From the NCBI RefSeq assembly GCF_028369065.1, contig NZ_JAQNDA010000002.1, positions 1 through 64,000 on the forward strand: 64,000 bases of DNA. Direction: 5' to 3'. This document shows positions 61,125 to 64,000 of this stretch, piece by piece. Position 1 is the first letter of the stretch; the number at the start of each line of letters is the position of its first letter. The notes under the pieces are model-generated. The model ran no database searches, was not told the DNA's origin, and worked only from the letters and a program-made list of their open reading frames with translations. Both the position numbers and the translations under genes were made by a program. The stretch comes from Marinobacter sp. SS21. Its GTDB lineage: Bacteria; Pseudomonadota; Gammaproteobacteria; Pseudomonadales; Oleiphilaceae.

Positions 61125-61391
61125 TCAACCGCCCGAAACCACGTTGTCCGCTTTGGTGGACTCGACAATGTCGAGGAGTTCCTGGGTTTCCGTGGCCGGA
61201 AGCTTATGTTTGGCGAGGATCTCCTTGAAGATGGTGACCATACGGTCCCACTCGCGCGGGGTGATGTTCAGGTGTGCGTGGGACTCTTTCATGGTGCGTC
61301 CCTGGTACTGTCTAGTCCCAGCGACCATGAATGCCATTCTGGGTCTTGCCTCGGGGGACTCCTTAGGGTTGCCAGCGCGCGGTGTCGTCAT
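61125..61391 (-). pseudogene. Group 1 truncated haemoglobin, C-terminal half
   Basis: The segment from about 61337 to the stop, MAFMVAGTRQYQGRTMKESHAHLN, then WDRMVTIFKEILAKHKLPA and a helix ending STKADNVV, matches the C-terminal half of group 1 truncated haemoglobins, including the proximal-histidine region KESHAHL. The N-terminal B-E helices with the distal residues are missing. Upstream is CCTCGGGGGACTCCTTAG, which faintly resembles an IS5-type end. Non-functional remnant. Confidence 0.7.
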
Positions 61392-61851
61392 AGAAACCCT
61401 GGCGATCCAGGGCCGCGCGGATGTGCCCGACCACCTCGTTGCTGAGTTGCCGGTAATCCGGGTAAGGCGTCAGCAGCAGCCGTTGGTTGAAGTCTATGGC
61501 AACGCTGGCGCTGACCGTCAATGGCTGCGCCTGGTGTATCAAGCCTTCAAAGCGCCGCAGATTATCCTTGCCGCCGATCCAGTGCCAGTCGGCGCAGTTC
61601 GATAGCGCCGGGGCAAAGCACAGCGACGTGTGCTGGAACAGGCGGTCGTCCCGGAACTGGCGCCAGTCGTCGGCAGTCGGGCTCACGATTTTGGCCAGCA
61701 GGGATACGATCTTGCGCCAATGATTGGAATTGGTGGCCATCAGGGCCTGGGCGCTGAGATCGTCCTCGAGTTGCGGGAGCCCATTCGGGCGATGGGGCAG
61801 GTACAGTGCCAGACGCGGCTGGGAAGCGCCCAGGCAGTCGGAATGGGGCAT
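61363..61851 (-). CDS. Conserved hypothetical protein, DUF6942-like
   Basis: A 162-residue protein from ATG 61851 (a longer frame to 61965 has a poor N-terminus). ASQPRLALYLPHRPNGLPQ and TNSNHWRKIVSLLAKI are landmarks I associate with DUF6942, of unknown function. A later part has WHWIGGKDNLRRFEGL and a C-terminus containing LLLTPYPDYRQLSNEV. It overlaps the leading part of the haemoglobin remnant. Confidence 0.7.
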   Translation of the reverse strand: MPHSDCLGASQPRLALYLPHRPNGLPQLEDDLSAQALMATNSNHWRKIVSLLAKIVSPTADDWRQFRDDRLFQHTSLCFAPALSNCADWHWIGGKDNLRRFEGLIHQAQPLTVSASVAIDFNQRLLLTPYPDYRQLSNEVVGHIRAALDRQGFYDDTARWQP

Positions 61852-62204
61852 GTGAGTGACGACCCTACGGGTAAAATGAGCGGCGATTTGCCATTGTCCA
61901 TGGTTCGAATGCACGCTGCAAACCAGGGCCAAAGGCGGAGCCTGCTCAGACCTGTGGTGGCCCATTGTGGGGTTTATCTGGCCTTGTCTGCGCTTGATTT
62001 ATGGGATATTTGATGTTCTCTGATATTTGACAAACTGGCATGTTTTCAAGTGGTTGGAACCCATTTGGGCCGATGTGCGTTTGTTAATGGGGAGCAGGCT
62101 GCGCATCGTCGTCCCAGCCCCGTGTCGTGATACTCCCACTGGATCCTCGATGAGCTGCCTGGCAACGAGGGGAACTGAATCACCCAACAACAAGATCAAC
62201 CACC

Positions 62205-64000
62205 ATGACTCTCGCCAAAAAGTTTGGATACTCCGTCACCGCTGCGTTTGTGGCCATCGCGCTGATGTTTGCCTTTTATTACACCAGCGCCTCGATCGAT
62301 CACCTTACCGATCGTACCGATGAACAGGCCGCGATGTACCGGGAAGAAATAAATCGATTGCTGGAAATCAACGATGCCCACTTGTCTGGGCAGGTACAAC
62401 GCAGTCTGCAACTGCTCAGCCGGGAAGGCCAGAGTGTTGGAGAAGGTGCCGCATCCGAGCTGGTGGTACGAGTGGCTGGTGCCATGGGTGGGCAAGCGGC
62501 GGTGTTTACCGGGCAGGGCGACCGTTTTGTGAGTGTCGCCACCACTTTCCGTGAGCCTGGCCGGCGCGGGCGGGAACCTGTCCTGGAACCCTCCAGTCGG
62601 GCATTAGCGGCCTTGCGACGGGGCGAGGCGTACTACGGTTTGGATGAGGTGCTGGGTGAGAGCTATGTGGTCGGCTACGAGCCGATGCGAGATGCGGCTG
62701 GGCGAATAGTGGGGCTTTGGATGGTGGCCTACGGTGCCGATCTGAGCGTCCTGCAGCCGGCAGTCGCTGAGCGTCGCCTGCTCGAGAGCGGGTTCGTCGG
62801 GGTGCGGGATAACCGGGGAGAGCTTGTCATTGCCTCGACGCACACCGATAAAAATAGCGCTCAGCGCGCCTTGGACGAGGGCAGCGGCTGGCGGCTGGCG
62901 ACTACCCATTATGGGGCCTGGGGGGTGGACATAGTCACTGCGTACTCGCCCCAGGAATTGAGCCGTCAGGTACTTTGGGACGTGGCGCAAGTGTTGCTGG
63001 TGGTGGCCATTGGCGGCTTGCTGCTGCTGGCGTTGCTGCTGTATCTGCTGCACTTGCTGGTGGGTAAGCCCATTCAGGCCATGGTGGAGCGGATGGCGGA
63101 CATAGCGGCGGGCGATCTGGCGGTGCGGTTGAACAGCGAGAGCCGGGACGAGTTTGGTGATTTGGCCCGCTGCTTCAATGAAACCCTGGTTCGGCTGCAG
63201 CAGACCTTGCTCGGTATTCGCAACGCCTCCTCCCAGTTGTCGATCTCGGCCGATCAGCTTTCGGCCGCCGCGGCCGATACCAGTGGCTCGGTACGGGCGC
63301 AAACGGCGGAGACGGAACAGGTGGCCTGTGCGATGACGGAAATGAACTCCACGGTGGCGGAAGTGGCGGCGAGCACCGAGCACGCGGCAACGGCGGCAGC
63401 CCAGGCCGAAACCAACGCCAGCGATGGCATCCAGGTGGTTCAGTCGGCCATACGGGGTATTGAGGGGCTGGCGGGAGACGTAGAGCAGGCCGCCGGGGTC
63501 ATTGCGACACTCTCGCAAACCAGCCGGGATATCTCCCAGGTGCTTGATGTTATCCAGAGCATTTCCGAGCAAACCAACCTGCTGGCGCTCAATGCGGCCA
63601 TCGAGGCGGCCCGGGCGGGGGAGCATGGGCGCGGTTTTGCGGTGGTGGCGGATGAGGTCCGGTCGCTGGCCCGACGCACGCAGGATTCCACCAACGAGAT
63701 CCACAGCATCATCGAGCGTATCCAGAGCGAATCCCAGACGGCAGTGAGGGTGATGGAAACTGGCCAGAAAGCTGCCAACCAGAGCCTGCAGGAGGCGCGT
63801 ACCTCGCAGCAGGCGCTGGATACCATTCTGGAGTCGGTGGCACGAATTAATGAACTGAACCGAGAGGTGGCCAGCGCGGCGGAACAACAAACCTCGGTGG
63901 CCGAGGAGATTGCCAGGAACCTCACCCGCATTCGCGATGCGGCGGAACAGAACAGCGAATACGCCGGCCGGTCGACCCAGGCCAGCGAGGATGTCGCCCG
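62205..64000 (+). CDS. Methyl-accepting chemotaxis protein, 3' end beyond the window
   Basis: At least 598 residues; no stop before the right edge. It has a membrane helix at about 8-28, an extracellular double-Cache-type ligand domain (about 35-250; [21 protein letters not shown] in part, [20 protein letters not shown] in part), a second membrane helix at about 258-285, a HAMP domain (about 288-340; [15 protein letters not shown]) and the coiled signalling domain. The conserved hairpin tip [20 protein letters not shown], followed by [18 protein letters not shown], is complete. It signals to CheA/CheW. The ligand is unknown. Confidence 0.95.
   Translation, partial: MTLAKKFGYSVTAAFVAIALMFAFYYTSASIDHLTDRTDEQAAMYREEINRLLEINDAHLSGQVQRSLQLLSREGQSVGEGAASELVVRVAGAMGGQAAVFTGQGDRFVSVATTFREPGRRGREPVLEPSSRALAALRRGEAYYGLDEVLGESYVVGYEPMRDAAGRIVGLWMVAYGADLSVLQPAVAERRLLESGFVGVRDNRGELVIASTHTDKNSAQRALDEGSGWRLATTHYGAWGVDIVTAYSPQELSRQVLWDVAQVLLVVAIGGLLLLALLLYLLHLLVGKPIQAMVERMADIAAGDLAVRLNSESRDEFGDLARCFNETLVRLQQTLLGIRNASSQLSISADQLSAAAADTSGSVRAQTAETEQVACAMTEMNSTVAEVAASTEHAATAAAQAETNASDGIQVVQSAIRGIEGLAGDVEQAAGVIATLSQTSRDISQVLDVIQSISEQTNLLALNAAIEAARAGEHGRGFAVVADEVRSLARRTQDSTNEIHSIIERIQSESQTAVRVMETGQKAANQSLQEARTSQQALDTILESVARINELNREVASAAEQQTSVAEEIARNLTRIRDAAEQNSEYAGRSTQASEDVA

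Noticed and set aside
62604-63890. 428-codon minus-strand frame at the right edge
   Set aside because: It mirrors the chemoreceptor, whose HAMP and signalling motifs are unmistakable on the plus strand.

Overview
The window looks like accessory-rich chromosome of a hydrocarbon-degrading gammaproteobacterium of the Alcanivorax/Marinobacter/Ketobacter type. The evidence is a particulate alkane hydroxylase (AlkB), an OmpW-GMC dehydrogenase-aldehyde dehydrogenase operon, a close RadD homologue, Rof, RNase Z, a cytosolic-type malate dehydrogenase and six AraC-family regulators. Genus cannot be fixed from the sequence alone. No rRNA, tRNA or CRISPR array was seen.

Layout. 0-5 kb is mobile debris: the end of an IS5-family element, an Mrr-like nuclease, an IS110-family transposase tail, and a tandem duplication of a REP-associated (Y1/RAYT) transposase that carries a copy of the 3' end of the neighbouring Old Yellow Enzyme gene. 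4-8 kb is a minus-strand catabolic operon (OYE-type reductase, SDR, unknown protein) with a divergent AraC regulator. 8-11.3 kb holds a HigBA-like toxin-antitoxin pair, a PD-(D/E)XK-like protein and a second, decayed RAYT lineage.

11.4-15.9 kb is the most interesting region. An AraC regulator is followed by a 63-residue peptide made mainly of ten GTVG/GTLG repeats, a radical SAM/SPASM maturase, a PF10014-type 2-oxoglutarate/Fe(II) dioxygenase (the isoleucine-hydroxylase family), and an AzlC-AzlD branched-chain amino-acid exporter. This reads as an undescribed ribosomal-peptide (RiPP) pathway whose product is hydroxylated and/or exported through an amino-acid exporter. It is bounded by a RAYT pseudogene and a broken ParDE module.

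16-31 kb: a ParDE remnant whose antitoxin is frameshifted by a heptanucleotide repeat; radD; an MNT-HEPN toxin-antitoxin operon bracketed on both sides by identically spaced twin palindromes; slyD; an SRPBCC gene split by a MITE with a TTAA target duplication; two copies (one intact, one truncated in each case) of a membrane-protein gene and a GatB/YqeY gene; a Na+/Ca2+ exchanger; and a MarR-controlled redox operon. 31-45 kb: MOSC and hydrolase genes, two close GFA paralogues flanking an AraC/DJ-1 pair, the AraC-AlkB pair, rof, a second MITE upstream of an Omp85-like protein, and rnz.

45-64 kb is mostly ordinary chromosome: PilZ, methyltransferase, CPA2 antiporter, lipoprotein, AHSA1 protein, cNMP-binding protein, AraC divergent from the OmpW-GMC-ALDH operon, HAD phosphatase, EamA transporter, mdh, exoD, cbiZ, and a chemoreceptor running off the right edge. 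The IS5 end and the three MITEs share terminal repeats (GGAGCCTCTGAATA-like), so one transposase family probably explains much of the scatter. AlkB (alkane to alcohol) and the distant GMC/ALDH operon (alcohol to aldehyde to acid) together form a plausible terminal-oxidation pathway.
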